DNA from: an uncultured Clostridia bacterium | Lineage (GTDB): Bacteria > Bacillota > Clostridia > Lachnospirales > CAG-274 | Direction: 5' to 3' | Length of the DNA: 8,702 nt | Assembly (NCBI GenBank): GCA_947629215.1 | Contig: CANRCU010000082.1 | Location: 1 to 8,702, forward strand | Shown here: in pieces, positions 1-6,677 of the stretch | Layout of the letters: every line of letters starts with the position of its first letter | How positions within the stretch are numbered: the first letter of the stretch is position 1 | Made by a program: the position numbers and the translations under genes | The notes under the pieces: model-generated | What the model saw: the letters and a program-made list of their open reading frames with translations, nothing else | Databases searched by the model: none | What the model was told of the DNA's origin: nothing

Positions 1-288
1 GTTTATCCGCCGAAGGTCAGTGCGGCTGCAAGACCGTTTTTGACATTGCGCCTGCATATCTCAGCACCCTCAGCGGTGAAGAAATACGCGCGCATCTTCT
101 TTGATAAGCAAGTCTGTATTCGGTGAGAGCTTGTACTCCCACCGCCTAAGAGGCAGGGTCTTACTCGGTTGATACATTACGGGCATTTAAAAATTTATGA
201 ATGGCTCTCCACTACCCTAATAACAGGTTGCTTATTCTATAACAGCATAAGGTTTTATATCATACTGTGAGCAAAGGTTGGAAAGCAT
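1..288. other. Left-edge region without a confident gene; possible decayed element end
   Basis: No open frame here looks like a recognisable protein. Frame 3 is open from base 3 to a TGA at 102-104 (33 codons). It could be the tail of a gene cut by the window edge, but it matches no family I know. A short hairpin lies at about 142-157: CCGCCT, a 3-nt loop, then AGGC-A-GG with one bulged base. It sits in a stretch (about 105-168) that could encode a peptide ending SLYSHRLRGRVLLG before TGA. A compact hairpin just after a reading-frame end is reminiscent of the right ends of IS605/TnpB-type elements, but no TnpB motif is visible, so this is only a guess. Bases 180-288 are AT-rich and hold the probable control region of the next gene. 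I see no well-spaced promoter there. Confidence 0.25.
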
Positions 289-669
289 ATGATAAAATCC
301 AAATTTAATGTAAAATGTGCAATATGTAATGAATTTATATGCTATAAATTCAGTTTTATAAACTTGCTCTTATACAAGACGGATCTAATATTAAAATGTC
401 CTAAATGCAAAAATAAAACCATTTTAAAAATAAATACAACGGAGAAAAAACGGGAAATAACTCAAAACAGAAAAAATCTTGCTCTAAATATTTTATTTTT
501 GGATCCGTTAACGTTGTTTACTGTTATAATAGCGTATTTTCCAATCGATATAATTATGAAATATTTTTTACTGACGGTAATTTGTTACTTTTCTATCTTA
601 GGTATTGCTACATATAGCCAATATAAACAGTGTTGTAAAAATATTCAATATTACATTTATTTGTCATAA
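289..669 (+). CDS. Small CxxC/CxxC two-helix membrane protein (hypothetical)
   Basis: This encodes a 126-residue protein. The N-terminal part carries two CxxC pairs, C10-xx-C13 and C37-xx-C40 (the latter as CPKC), about 23 residues apart, which suggests a small zinc ribbon. A basic linker follows, then two hydrophobic segments at about 66-86 and 88-108, so it is probably membrane-anchored with the ribbon in the cytoplasm. The layout resembles small Firmicute proteins of the cxxc_20_cxxc type (TIGR04104-like); that is a resemblance only. The ATG is preceded by weak purine-rich sequence (GGAAAG) rather than a clear ribosome binding site. Base composition is strikingly AT-rich, with many AAA, ATA and TTT codons, compared with the other genes here, which suggests separate acquisition. 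Function is unknown. Confidence 0.6.
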   Translation: MIKSKFNVKCAICNEFICYKFSFINLLLYKTDLILKCPKCKNKTILKINTTEKKREITQNRKNLALNILFLDPLTLFTVIIAYFPIDIIMKYFLLTVICYFSILGIATYSQYKQCCKNIQYYIYLS

Positions 670-700
670 CATGTCGTCAATACGGTAGGGTAAGTAGGAT

Positions 701-720
701 CGACCGCCTGTTCGTGGTCG
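701..720. other. 7-bp hairpin upstream of the broken nucleoside hydrolase gene
   Basis: CGACCGC pairs with GTGGTCG around a 6-nt loop (708-713), with one G-T pair. No T-run follows, so it is not an obvious terminator. It lies between the AT-rich gene and the pseudogene at 779 and could be a leader hairpin or a remnant. The minus strand of 657-752 is also open (31 codons) through this hairpin. Confidence 0.3.
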
Positions 721-778
721 CCCACATAGGTTTCATATATCGGATAATACATACTTTTGCTTTTAGGAGTTATATCAT

Positions 779-1458
779 ATGTTAAGTTTCAATATTCCAA
801 GAGAAAAGAAAGTCCGTGTCATTCTAAGCATCGATTTGAAAAACGAAGTCGATGATCAGTTTGCTATGGTGCAAGCTATCCTTACGGAAAGTTTTGATTT
901 GAGGGCTGTTATACCCTCACATTTCGGTACGGAAAAATCACCCCACAGTCAAAAAGACAGTTATGATGAAGGTATGCTGATCTTGGAAAAAATGGGACTT
1001 ACGGGAAAGATAAAATGCTCAACGGCGCAGCCAAAGCTATTTTGAACGAACATACACCGTCGGTTTCGGAGGGTTCGCAGTTTATTGTTGATGATGTATG
1101 GCAGATACCAAGAAACGTGTATAGAATGATGCCTGTTTCATTTGCGGAATTATACAATAAAGTTCGCCCATATGGTGAAATAGGCAAATATCTTGCCGAA
1201 AATGTGGTGGAATTTAATAACAAAGCCTTGTCAAGACCAAGCGAATATCGTATACTTGGCGATTCACCTGCTATCGGTGTTATTATGTACGAGGATTGCG
1301 GTACATGGACATATAAGCCTGCGCCCGAATTTACACGGGATATGCATTATGTACATAACGGTAAATACAGACCTATAAGAGTATATGATTCAATAAATTC
1401 ACGTTTTATACTTGAGGACTTATATGCAAAACTTAATTTTTTTACGGAAAACAAATAA
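779..1458 (+). pseudogene. Broken nucleoside-hydrolase-like gene (frameshift and internal deletion)
   Basis: Two frames together give one recognisable product. Codons from 779 encode an N-terminal part with RVILSIDLKNEVDDQF, the metal/ribose-binding Asp cluster of inosine-uridine hydrolase-like proteins. The plus-two frame from about 1006 continues with NGAAKAILNEHTPSVSEGS and a C-terminal part containing PRNVYRMMPVSFAELY, GEIGKYL, SPAIGVIMYEDCGTW and SRFILEDLYAKL. The switch fits loss of one base in the A-run at 1006-1008: adding one A restores GKDKMLNGAAKA. A second lesion is likely near 1085-1103, where SEGSQFIVDD runs straight into VWQIPRNVYRMM. From family memory, relatives carry several dozen more residues here, including the domain core. 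The start has a good AGGAG site 9 nt upstream. As it stands, translation stops at a TGA at 1043-1045 after 88 residues, so the enzyme is presumably inactive. Family membership is solid; the deletion size is from memory. Confidence 0.75.
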
Positions 1459-1541
1459 CAAAATCGGTAAGCAGAATATTTATATTTGCTTTGAAAACGG
1501 CTTATGTTCAAGCATTTAGAGTAATTTATAATAAACTCAGT

Positions 1542-1601
1542 CAAGGATACTCGTATTCCGCACACAGCGTAAGCGGAGTACGAATATCCTTGCTTTTTTT
1601 T
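1542..1601 (+). terminator. Rho-independent terminator after the nucleoside hydrolase pseudogene
   Basis: Arms at 1542-1561 and 1573-1592 form a 20-bp stem with two non-Watson-Crick positions and an 11-nt loop, followed by eight T residues at 1594-1601. On the minus strand no T-run follows the stem, so it acts mainly on plus-strand transcription. The T-run overlaps the stop codon (1600-1602) of the converging minus-strand gene. Confidence 0.85.
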
Positions 1602-1815
1602 AAAAAAGCCACATAACATTTAGTTCGTTTATTCTGTTGTCAACGCCGTTTATATCAAAATATATTTCATCATACCCTTTTGCGCTTGGATCACTGAAAT
1701 CGGCGGAGAACAGTATATAATATCCTCCGGTTTCGGATGTGTCATCAACGACCTTAACATAAAAATTCTTCATATCTCCGCTTTGAGCTAAACCTATTAC
1801 ATTAAATTTTATCAT
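1600..1815 (-). CDS. Hypothetical 71-residue acidic protein
   Basis: This is a small soluble protein that I do not recognise. It has no signal peptide or membrane segment, is rich in Asp, Tyr and Phe, and looks beta-rich (for example KNFYVKVVDD and GGYYILFSADF). The ATG (complement of 1813-1815) has a GAGGG motif about 4 nt upstream, slightly close but usable. It follows the deaminase gene by 54 nt on the same strand and is probably the last gene of that cluster, since no promoter or terminator is obvious in the gap. Its stop codon lies inside the T-run of the opposing terminator, so the two transcription units converge with no spacer. Confidence 0.55.
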   Translation of the reverse strand: MIKFNVIGLAQSGDMKNFYVKVVDDTSETGGYYILFSADFSDPSAKGYDEIYFDINGVDNRINELNVMWLF

Positions 1816-1869
1816 TTTGCCCTCACAAATACCGTGTAATTACGGTAATACCGACTTAAAATATTCCGT

Positions 1870-2334
1870 TTACATTTTCCCCGTATTATCTTCGTACACT
1901 TCAAACAGTATCCCGCTGTCTTTAAGCAATTGTTTGCTCATTTCGTCTGGATATATGCGTTTTGCAACGATACGCGTGATACCGGCATTTATTATCTGTT
2001 TGGTACACATAGTACAAGGGCTTGCGGTTACATAGAGAGTGCCGCCCTTACAGCTCACGCCGTTTACGGCGCATTGTGTTATTGCGTTGTTTTCGGCATG
2101 GACGGCGCGGCAAAGTTCCTGGCGTTCGCCGCTCGGTATGCCAAGCTCACGGCGCAGGCAGCTGTTTATGTCACAGCAGTTCGGCAGTCCTTTGGGCGCA
2201 CCGTTATAACCGGTCGAAAGCACCTGATGTTCTTTCACTATCACAGCCCCGACTTGACGTCTTAAACAGGTCGAACGTTTGCTTGCAAGTTCTGCCATAC
2301 TCATAAAATATTCGTCCCAGCTTATTCGTTCCAT
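1870..2334 (-). CDS. dCMP deaminase family protein (ComEB-type cytidine/deoxycytidylate deaminase)
   Basis: The 154-residue protein belongs to the zinc-dependent deoxycytidylate deaminase family, which converts dCMP to dUMP as a source of dTMP precursor. The catalytic zinc motif is complete: H79-A80-E81 (CRAVHAENNAI) supplies the zinc ligand and the proton-shuttling Glu, and P106-C107-T-M-C110 supplies the two Cys ligands. The N-terminal part (SWDEYFM, RRQVGAVIV, STGYNGAPKGLPNC) is typical of ComEB/dCMP deaminases. Extra cysteines at 53, 54, 59 and 75 may help form the second, structural zinc site known in this family. Length is normal. The ATG has GGAG 9 nt upstream, within the end of the methyltransferase gene, and only 3 nt separate the two genes, so they are co-transcribed and probably translationally coupled. 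Confidence 0.93.
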   Translation of the reverse strand: MERISWDEYFMSMAELASKRSTCLRRQVGAVIVKEHQVLSTGYNGAPKGLPNCCDINSCLRRELGIPSGERQELCRAVHAENNAITQCAVNGVSCKGGTLYVTASPCTMCTKQIINAGITRIVAKRIYPDEMSKQLLKDSGILFEVYEDNTGKM

Positions 2335-2337
2335 AGA

Positions 2338-3081
2338 TTACATCTCCGTTCTTTGTCTTACAGCCTCATATATCATTATCGCAGCCGCAGCCGAGGCATT
2401 CAGCGATTCCGCTTTGCCGGGCATGGGTATTTTTACAAGCTCTGTCGCAAGCGCCGCTATGTCATCGCAAATGCCGTTTGCCTCATTGCCTATAATTATG
2501 CCCGTACCTCCGGTCATATCCGTTTTGAAACAACTTTTTTTGCCTTTAAGATGCGCGGCAAATGTTTTGATATTTGAATTTTTTAAAAATTCGGCGATAT
2601 TGATATTGCGGTAAACGGGCAGATGAAATATCGAGCCCATTGTGCTGCGTATGGTCTTGGGATTGTACGGGTCGGCGCAGCCTTCGGAAAGAACGACCGC
2701 GTCTGCGCCTGCGGCATCGGCAGTGCGTATGACAGTGCCGAGATTGCCGGGGTCGGAAACACGATCGAGTATCACAACAAACGGTTCTTTCGGCAGTGCG
2801 GAAAGGTATGTTTCGGGTATTTTGCATACGCCGATTATGCCTTGCGGGGATATTGTGTCCGCAGCTTTGTCAAATACACCTGCGGGGGCGGTATATACGT
2901 TTGAAAATCTTTCCGTATCACCGTCATAACCTTCGCGTATAAGCACATACAGCGGATCGGCTTCGCTTAACAGGCGTTCCCCTTCAACGATAAACAATTT
3001 TTTTTGTTCGCGGTATTTTTTTTGTTTAAGGCTTACTATCTCTTTTATTATTTTGTTGCGGCTACTCTCTATTTTTATCAT
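2338..3081 (-). CDS. TrmH/SpoU-family RNA 2'-O-methyltransferase
   Basis: This is a SAM-dependent SPOUT methyltransferase acting on ribose 2'-OH in rRNA or tRNA. With the start at 3081 it has 247 residues. A substrate-binding N-terminal domain (about 1-95, with KKYREQKKLFIVEGERLL) precedes the knotted catalytic domain. All three motifs are present: DPGNLGTVIRTADAAG (110-125) with the key Asn/Arg, GNEANGI (198-204), and IPMPGKAESLNASAAAAI (218-235). An in-frame ATG at 3094-3096 would add five residues. I prefer 3079-3081 because GAGG lies 9 nt upstream of it, the distal ATG lacks a binding site, and relatives usually start near this point. The target nucleotide cannot be read from the sequence; similar proteins are often named RlmB or 23S Gm methyltransferase. 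It is the first gene of the minus-strand cluster, divergent from aroC. Confidence 0.9.
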   Translation of the reverse strand: MIKIESSRNKIIKEIVSLKQKKYREQKKLFIVEGERLLSEADPLYVLIREGYDGDTERFSNVYTAPAGVFDKAADTISPQGIIGVCKIPETYLSALPKEPFVVILDRVSDPGNLGTVIRTADAAGADAVVLSEGCADPYNPKTIRSTMGSIFHLPVYRNINIAEFLKNSNIKTFAAHLKGKKSCFKTDMTGGTGIIIGNEANGICDDIAALATELVKIPMPGKAESLNASAAAAIMIYEAVRQRTEM

Positions 3082-3203
3082 TTCGATTATCCTCATGTCA
3101 TAAATTTTGAATACTCAAAGCGTATTTCTTGCAAAAAATATGTTTTTATTTTGGAATGTACCCTAAATATGAAAATTTTTTTACATAAAAATTCATTTTT
3201 GCA

Positions 3204-3232
3204 TTGATTTACAACAAAAAAAATGCTATAAT
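3204..3232 (+). promoter_or_regulatory. Sigma-A-type promoter of aroC-lysA
   Basis: TTGATT (3204-3209) and TATAAT (3227-3232) are separated by 17 nt. A TGC directly before the -10 box gives an extended -10. Expected transcription start is near 3239-3240, leaving a leader of about 50 nt before the aroC ATG, too short for a typical riboswitch. Confidence 0.8.
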
Positions 3233-3243
3233 CATTTTAGCAT
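3223..3243. promoter_or_regulatory. Perfect 6-bp inverted repeat over the aroC -10/start region (possible operator)
   Basis: ATGCTA (3223-3228) is mirrored by TAGCAT (3238-3243) with a 9-nt spacer, so the arms flank most of the -10 box and the expected start point. The position suits a repressor site, but a 6-bp repeat in AT-rich DNA can arise by chance, and no regulator is identified. Confidence 0.3.
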
Positions 3244-3289
3244 GGTTTTGATTTTTTTTCAAGACTCAATAAAAGAAAGGTGAGATAAA

Positions 3290-4390
3290 ATGTCGGGTTC
3301 GACAACGGGAAACATTTTCAGGATAACCACTTGGGGCGAATCGCACGGCAAAGGTCTTGGGGTCGTTATAGACGGCTGTCCTGCGGGTATACCTCTTTGC
3401 GAGGAAGATATACAGCGCGATATGGACAGACGGAAACCGGGGCAGAGCAAATATACCACAAAACGTTCCGAGGATGACAAGATAGAGATAATGTCGGGTG
3501 TGTTTGAAGGCAAAACAACGGGAACACCAATCTCTCTTACAGTCATGAATACAGACCAGCGTTCGCGCGATTATTCGGCTATAAGCGATGTGTATCGTCC
3601 GGGGCATGCCGATTACGGCTTTGAGAGCAAATACGGTTTCCGCGATTACCGAGGCGGCGGTCGGTCGTCTGCAAGAGAAACGCTTGCAAGAGTGGCTGCG
3701 GGCGCAGTCGCAAGAAAAATATTGTCCGAGCTTGGCATAAATGTCAATGCCTATACGGTCGCCATAAACGATATAGAGATAGACAGGGCGAATTTTGATT
3801 TGGAACAGCGTTTTGAAAACCCCGTTGTCATGCCCGATAAAGCGGCGGCAAAAAGAGCTGTCGAGCTTTTGGACAAGGCTATAAAAGGGCTTGACAGTGT
3901 CGGCGGTATCATAGAATGTTCGGTGACGGGTCTGCCTGCAGGCGTGGGAGAACCTGTGTTCGATAAGCTTGATGCACGGCTTGGATGCGCGGTCTTTTCG
4001 ATAGGCGCGGTCAAAGGCGTTGAATTTGGGCTTGGATTTGAGGCGTCCAGAATATTCGGCAGTCAAAACAACGATAATTTTATTGCCAAAGACGGTGAGA
4101 TACATAAAAAAACAAATAATTCGGGCGGTATTCTCGGCGGTATCTCGGACGGCAGCGAAATAATACTTAGGGCTGCTTTCAAACCTACGCCTTCGATAGC
4201 GCAGAAACAGCAGACCGTTAACAATAAAAACGAAAATATAGAAATTGAGATAAAGGGCAGGCATGACCCGATAGTTGTGCCTCGCGCAGTCATAGTGGTG
4301 GAGGCAATGACGGCAATAACTCTTGCAGACCTGCTGCTTATGAATATGACGGCAAAAATAGACAATATAAAGAAAATATACAACAGCTAA
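3290..4390 (+). CDS. aroC: Chorismate synthase
   Basis: This enzyme catalyses the last shikimate-pathway step, converting 5-enolpyruvylshikimate-3-phosphate to chorismate with reduced FMN. The 366-residue protein is full length for the family. All signatures are visible: WGESHGKGLGVVIDGCPAG near the start (catalytic-region His19), YRPGHADYGFESKYGFRDYR (102-121, with His106) leading into GGGRSSARETLARVAAGA, GGILGGISDG (279-288), and RHDPIVVPRAVIVVEAM (324-340). No residues appear lost. The start is supported by AAAGGTGAG about 6 nt upstream and by the normal N-terminus (TTGNIFRITTWGESHG). It is first in a two-gene operon, with lysA starting 17 nt after its stop. Unlike many bacteria, no other shikimate gene adjoins it within this window. 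Confidence 0.97.
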   Translation: MSGSTTGNIFRITTWGESHGKGLGVVIDGCPAGIPLCEEDIQRDMDRRKPGQSKYTTKRSEDDKIEIMSGVFEGKTTGTPISLTVMNTDQRSRDYSAISDVYRPGHADYGFESKYGFRDYRGGGRSSARETLARVAAGAVARKILSELGINVNAYTVAINDIEIDRANFDLEQRFENPVVMPDKAAAKRAVELLDKAIKGLDSVGGIIECSVTGLPAGVGEPVFDKLDARLGCAVFSIGAVKGVEFGLGFEASRIFGSQNNDNFIAKDGEIHKKTNNSGGILGGISDGSEIILRAAFKPTPSIAQKQQTVNNKNENIEIEIKGRHDPIVVPRAVIVVEAMTAITLADLLLMNMTAKIDNIKKIYNS

Positions 4391-4407
4391 AAGAAAGGAA
4401 AATAAAA

Positions 4408-5661
4408 ATGGCAAAGATAAACACAAAAGTAACGGATCAGACGGATTTTTTTCAGGGCAACGATCCAAAAGCGCTTGCGGAAAAATACGGTACGCCTCTT
4501 TATGTTTATAACGAGAGAATATTGAGGGAACGCTGCCGCGATATAAAAAATCTGGTCACTTATCCGAATTTCAGCGTGAATTATTCCACAAAGGCAAACA
4601 ATAACCTTGCTTTTCTTGAAATAGTGCAGGAAGAGGGCTTGAACGTCGATGCAATGAGTCCCGGCGAGGCACATCTTGAAATGATGGCAGGTTTTAGACC
4701 CGAGCAGATATTTTATATCAGCAATAACGTTTCAAAAGACGAGATGCAATATTTTATAGACCATAATATAATTATGAGTGTGGATTCGCTTTCCCAGCTT
4801 GAACAATACGGTCAATTAAATCCGGGCGGAAAAATTGCCGCACGTTTTAACGGCGGTGTCGGCGCAGGTCACCATGAAAAAGTCGTTACGGCGGGCAAAA
4901 AAACAAAATTCGGCATAAACCCCGAGTATATCCCCGAATTTAAAGAGATACTCAAAAAATACGCTCTTAAACTTGTGGGTATAAATCAGCATATAGGTTC
5001 GCTTTTTATGGACGGCGATAAATATATAGAGGGCGTGAAAGCTATACTTGAAATTGCAAAACAGTTTGACGATCTTGAATTTGTCGATTTTGGCGGCGGT
5101 TTCGGTATACCTTATAAAAAACTTGAAGATCAGGCTCGTTTGGATATTGCGGATATGGGAGAAAAGCTCTCAAAAGTAATGTTTGATTTTGCCGAAGAAT
5201 ACGGCAAGCAGATCACATTCAAGGTAGAGCCGGGACGCTATATCTCAGCCGAGTGCAGTGTGCTTTTAGGTACGGTACATTCAATAAAGCAGAATAACAT
5301 ACATAAATTTGCGGGTACGGATATTGGCTTTAATGTGCTTATAAGGCCTGCCATGTATGATTCGCACCACGATATAGAGGTATATAACAATGCGGACGAA
5401 ACGGAAGAGATAACCGTTGTTGGCAATATCTGCGAAAGCGGCGATATAATCGCACATGACAGAGTTTTACCTAAAATGACCGAGGGTGATGTTATAGGCG
5501 TGCTTGATGCAGGCGCTTACGGGTATTCTATGTCGTCAAATTATAATTGCAGGCTGCGTCCGGCAGAAGTACTTATACGCGAGAACGGCGATGTCGTTCT
5601 GACAAGAAAAAGGGATACTTTTGAAGATCTGACAAGAAATTTGATCTCAATTAAAAAATAA
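4408..5661 (+). CDS. lysA: Diaminopimelate decarboxylase
   Basis: This PLP-dependent enzyme decarboxylates meso-diaminopimelate to L-lysine, the last step of lysine synthesis. The 417-residue protein has the fold-type III barrel plus a C-terminal beta domain. Visible motifs are the Schiff-base lysine K62 in NYSTKANNN, HIGS (195-198), the phosphate-binding DFGGGFGIPY (227-236), EPGR (274-277), RPAMYDSHHDI in the substrate region, the catalytic CESGD (342-346, Cys342), and DAGAYGYSMSSNYN (367-380). The RPAMYDSHH and CESGD contexts favour diaminopimelate over ornithine or carboxynorspermidine decarboxylases. An AGAAAGGA site lies about 8 nt upstream of the ATG, and 17 nt separate it from aroC, so the two share a promoter. 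A hairpin terminator follows directly. Confidence 0.95.
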   Translation: MAKINTKVTDQTDFFQGNDPKALAEKYGTPLYVYNERILRERCRDIKNLVTYPNFSVNYSTKANNNLAFLEIVQEEGLNVDAMSPGEAHLEMMAGFRPEQIFYISNNVSKDEMQYFIDHNIIMSVDSLSQLEQYGQLNPGGKIAARFNGGVGAGHHEKVVTAGKKTKFGINPEYIPEFKEILKKYALKLVGINQHIGSLFMDGDKYIEGVKAILEIAKQFDDLEFVDFGGGFGIPYKKLEDQARLDIADMGEKLSKVMFDFAEEYGKQITFKVEPGRYISAECSVLLGTVHSIKQNNIHKFAGTDIGFNVLIRPAMYDSHHDIEVYNNADETEEITVVGNICESGDIIAHDRVLPKMTEGDVIGVLDAGAYGYSMSSNYNCRLRPAEVLIRENGDVVLTRKRDTFEDLTRNLISIKK

Positions 5662-5667
5662 TATCGG

Positions 5668-5707
5668 CAGCTCTGTGTTTCGGCAACGAATACAGGGCTG
5701 TTTTATT
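5668..5707 (+). terminator. Terminator after lysA, directly in front of the next gene's ribosome binding site
   Basis: CAGCTCTGT (5668-5676) pairs with ACAGGGCTG (5692-5700) with one G-T pair. The stem can extend through TTCG/CGAA to a GCAA loop and is followed by TTTTATT. It ends only 3 nt before the GAGAGG site of the downstream gene, so it probably works as a partial terminator that sets read-through into that gene. Confidence 0.75.
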
Positions 5708-5722
5708 CTTGAGAGGCATAAT

Positions 5723-6451
5723 ATGAAAGACAAGATATTCGCATATGTAAAGAAAAAGTATAAAAGCAATATAGAACGTTTATGGCAGAGATACCCCGAA
5801 TATGCGGTCTTTAGGCATAATGACAATAAAAAATGGTACGGTCTGGTAATGAATATCCATGCGTCAAAGCTCGGTCTTGACGAAGACGGGTTTGTGGATA
5901 TACTTAATATCAAGGCAAGCAGCGCGCTGAAAAGGGATATTCTGACAGAACAGGAAGGGTATTTCAAAGGTTATCATATAAGCCGCGGGAATTGGGTATC
6001 GGTATTGCTTGACGGCAGTGTACCTATAGACGATATTTTAAGCCTTATAGACGAAAGCTACGAGGCTACGGCGTCCAAACACAATAAAGAAAAATACCGA
6101 CCGCCAAAAAATTGGCTCATACCCGCAAACCCAAAATATTATGACGTTGTACATGCTTTTGACGATACAGATGTAATAATGTGGAAACAAGGCGCTCGGA
6201 TAAAACAGGGCGATGTGGTCTATATATATGTATCCGCGCCTATATCGGCTGTTTTATTTAAATGCAGCGTGGAAGAAACGGATATTCCCTGCGGAGAAAA
6301 AACAAAGGCTCTTATAAGGGTAAGACTGAAAAAAAGATATGACCCGAAAAAATTTACATTTGAGGTATTGAAAAATAAGTATAATATTTTTGCGGTCAGA
6401 GGTCCGAGGGGTATACCCGATTCACTGAGTTTTGCATTAAATGAGGAATAA
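5723..6451 (+). CDS. MmcQ/YjbR-domain protein fused to an EVE (PUA-like) domain
   Basis: This is a two-domain protein of 242 residues. Residues 1 to about 117 resemble the MmcQ/YjbR family (CyaY-like fold): IERLWQRYPEYAVFRH, then KKWYGLVMNI, a GFVDILNIK strand, and GYHISRGNWVSVLLDG with the C-terminal ILSLIDESYEAT helix. Residues about 128-242 match an EVE/PUA-like domain: WLIPANPKYYDVVHAF, then IMWKQGARIKQGDVVYIYV, SAPISAVLFKC, and a final VRGPRGIP. EVE domains read modified nucleobases in DNA or RNA, and YjbR-type proteins are loosely described as DNA-binding, so a nucleic-acid-sensing role is inferred but unproven. An in-frame ATG at 5675 lies inside the terminator hairpin and is not credible. 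The ATG at 5723 has GAGAGG 6 nt upstream. Expression probably depends on read-through from aroC-lysA. Confidence 0.85.
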   Translation: MKDKIFAYVKKKYKSNIERLWQRYPEYAVFRHNDNKKWYGLVMNIHASKLGLDEDGFVDILNIKASSALKRDILTEQEGYFKGYHISRGNWVSVLLDGSVPIDDILSLIDESYEATASKHNKEKYRPPKNWLIPANPKYYDVVHAFDDTDVIMWKQGARIKQGDVVYIYVSAPISAVLFKCSVEETDIPCGEKTKALIRVRLKKRYDPKKFTFEVLKNKYNIFAVRGPRGIPDSLSFALNEE

Positions 6452-6457
6452 AAACTA

Positions 6458-6486
6458 TTGAAAGATTGTAAAATATGGGGTATAAT
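6458..6486 (+). promoter_or_regulatory. Sigma-A-type promoter in front of the palindrome array
   Basis: TTGAAA (6458-6463) and TATAAT (6481-6486) are spaced by exactly 17 nt, and the -35 box starts 7 nt after the stop of the EVE gene. The predicted start (about 6492-6494) falls in the first arm of repeat unit A. Transcription would therefore pass through the array toward the DUF362 gene, giving a leader of about 450 nt or a free RNA. The -10 box is also part of a short palindrome at 6481-6496, so it could be part of the repeat rather than an evolved promoter. Confidence 0.6.
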
Positions 6487-6489
6487 ACA

Positions 6490-6673
6490 TATTATAAGAA
6501 CTTATTCAGAGAAAAAATTTATTTGTGGTCGCCGTTAGGCGACGGAATTTGCAGCGTTTAGGAGAATTTTGCGAAGCAAAAACTCCGTAGCGGAAGAATT
6601 TTTTATTTATAAAAAATTCGCAAATTCCGAACAAATATAAAATTTTTTCTACCTTGACTTGGTTCTTATAATA
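6490..6673 (+). repeat. Palindromic repeat unit A (multi-stem)
   Basis: This is a 184-nt imperfect palindrome. The ends TATTATAAGAAC (6490-6501) and GTTCTTATAATA (6662-6673) are perfectly complementary. Next come AGAAAAAATTT plus ATTTGT (6510-6526) with ACAAAT and AAATTTTTTCT (6631-6636, 6640-6650), with a 3-nt bulge. Inside are a GTCGCC-GTTA-GGCGAC hairpin (6528-6543) and a 9-bp stem GGAATTTGC/GCAAATTCC (6544-6552, 6620-6628). That stem encloses two hairpins: GGAG-AA-TTTTGC around a GAA loop (6561-6586) and a 9-bp AT hairpin (6596-6619). No protein is encoded. It looks like a structured RNA module or a MITE/REP-like element. Confidence 0.8.
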
Positions 6674-6677
6674 TACA

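Noticed and set aside
1930..2929. Several open frames of about 70-110 codons on the plus strand across the deaminase and methyltransferase genes
   Set aside because: They overlap genes with complete catalytic motifs on the minus strand and show no recognisable domain.
3243..3289. Riboswitch or T-box in front of aroC
   Set aside because: The predicted leader is only about 50 nt and has no stable structure or T-box-like sequence.
3266..4468. Long open frame of 400 codons on the minus strand opposite aroC
   Set aside because: It lies antisense to an unmistakable aroC, has no family motif or ribosome binding site, and its Cys/His/Arg/Tyr-rich product is what a mirrored coding frame gives.
5675..5722. 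Upstream start extending the EVE-fusion protein by 16 residues
   Set aside because: That ATG lies within the lysA terminator hairpin and has no ribosome binding site, while the ATG at 5723 has GAGAGG at good spacing.
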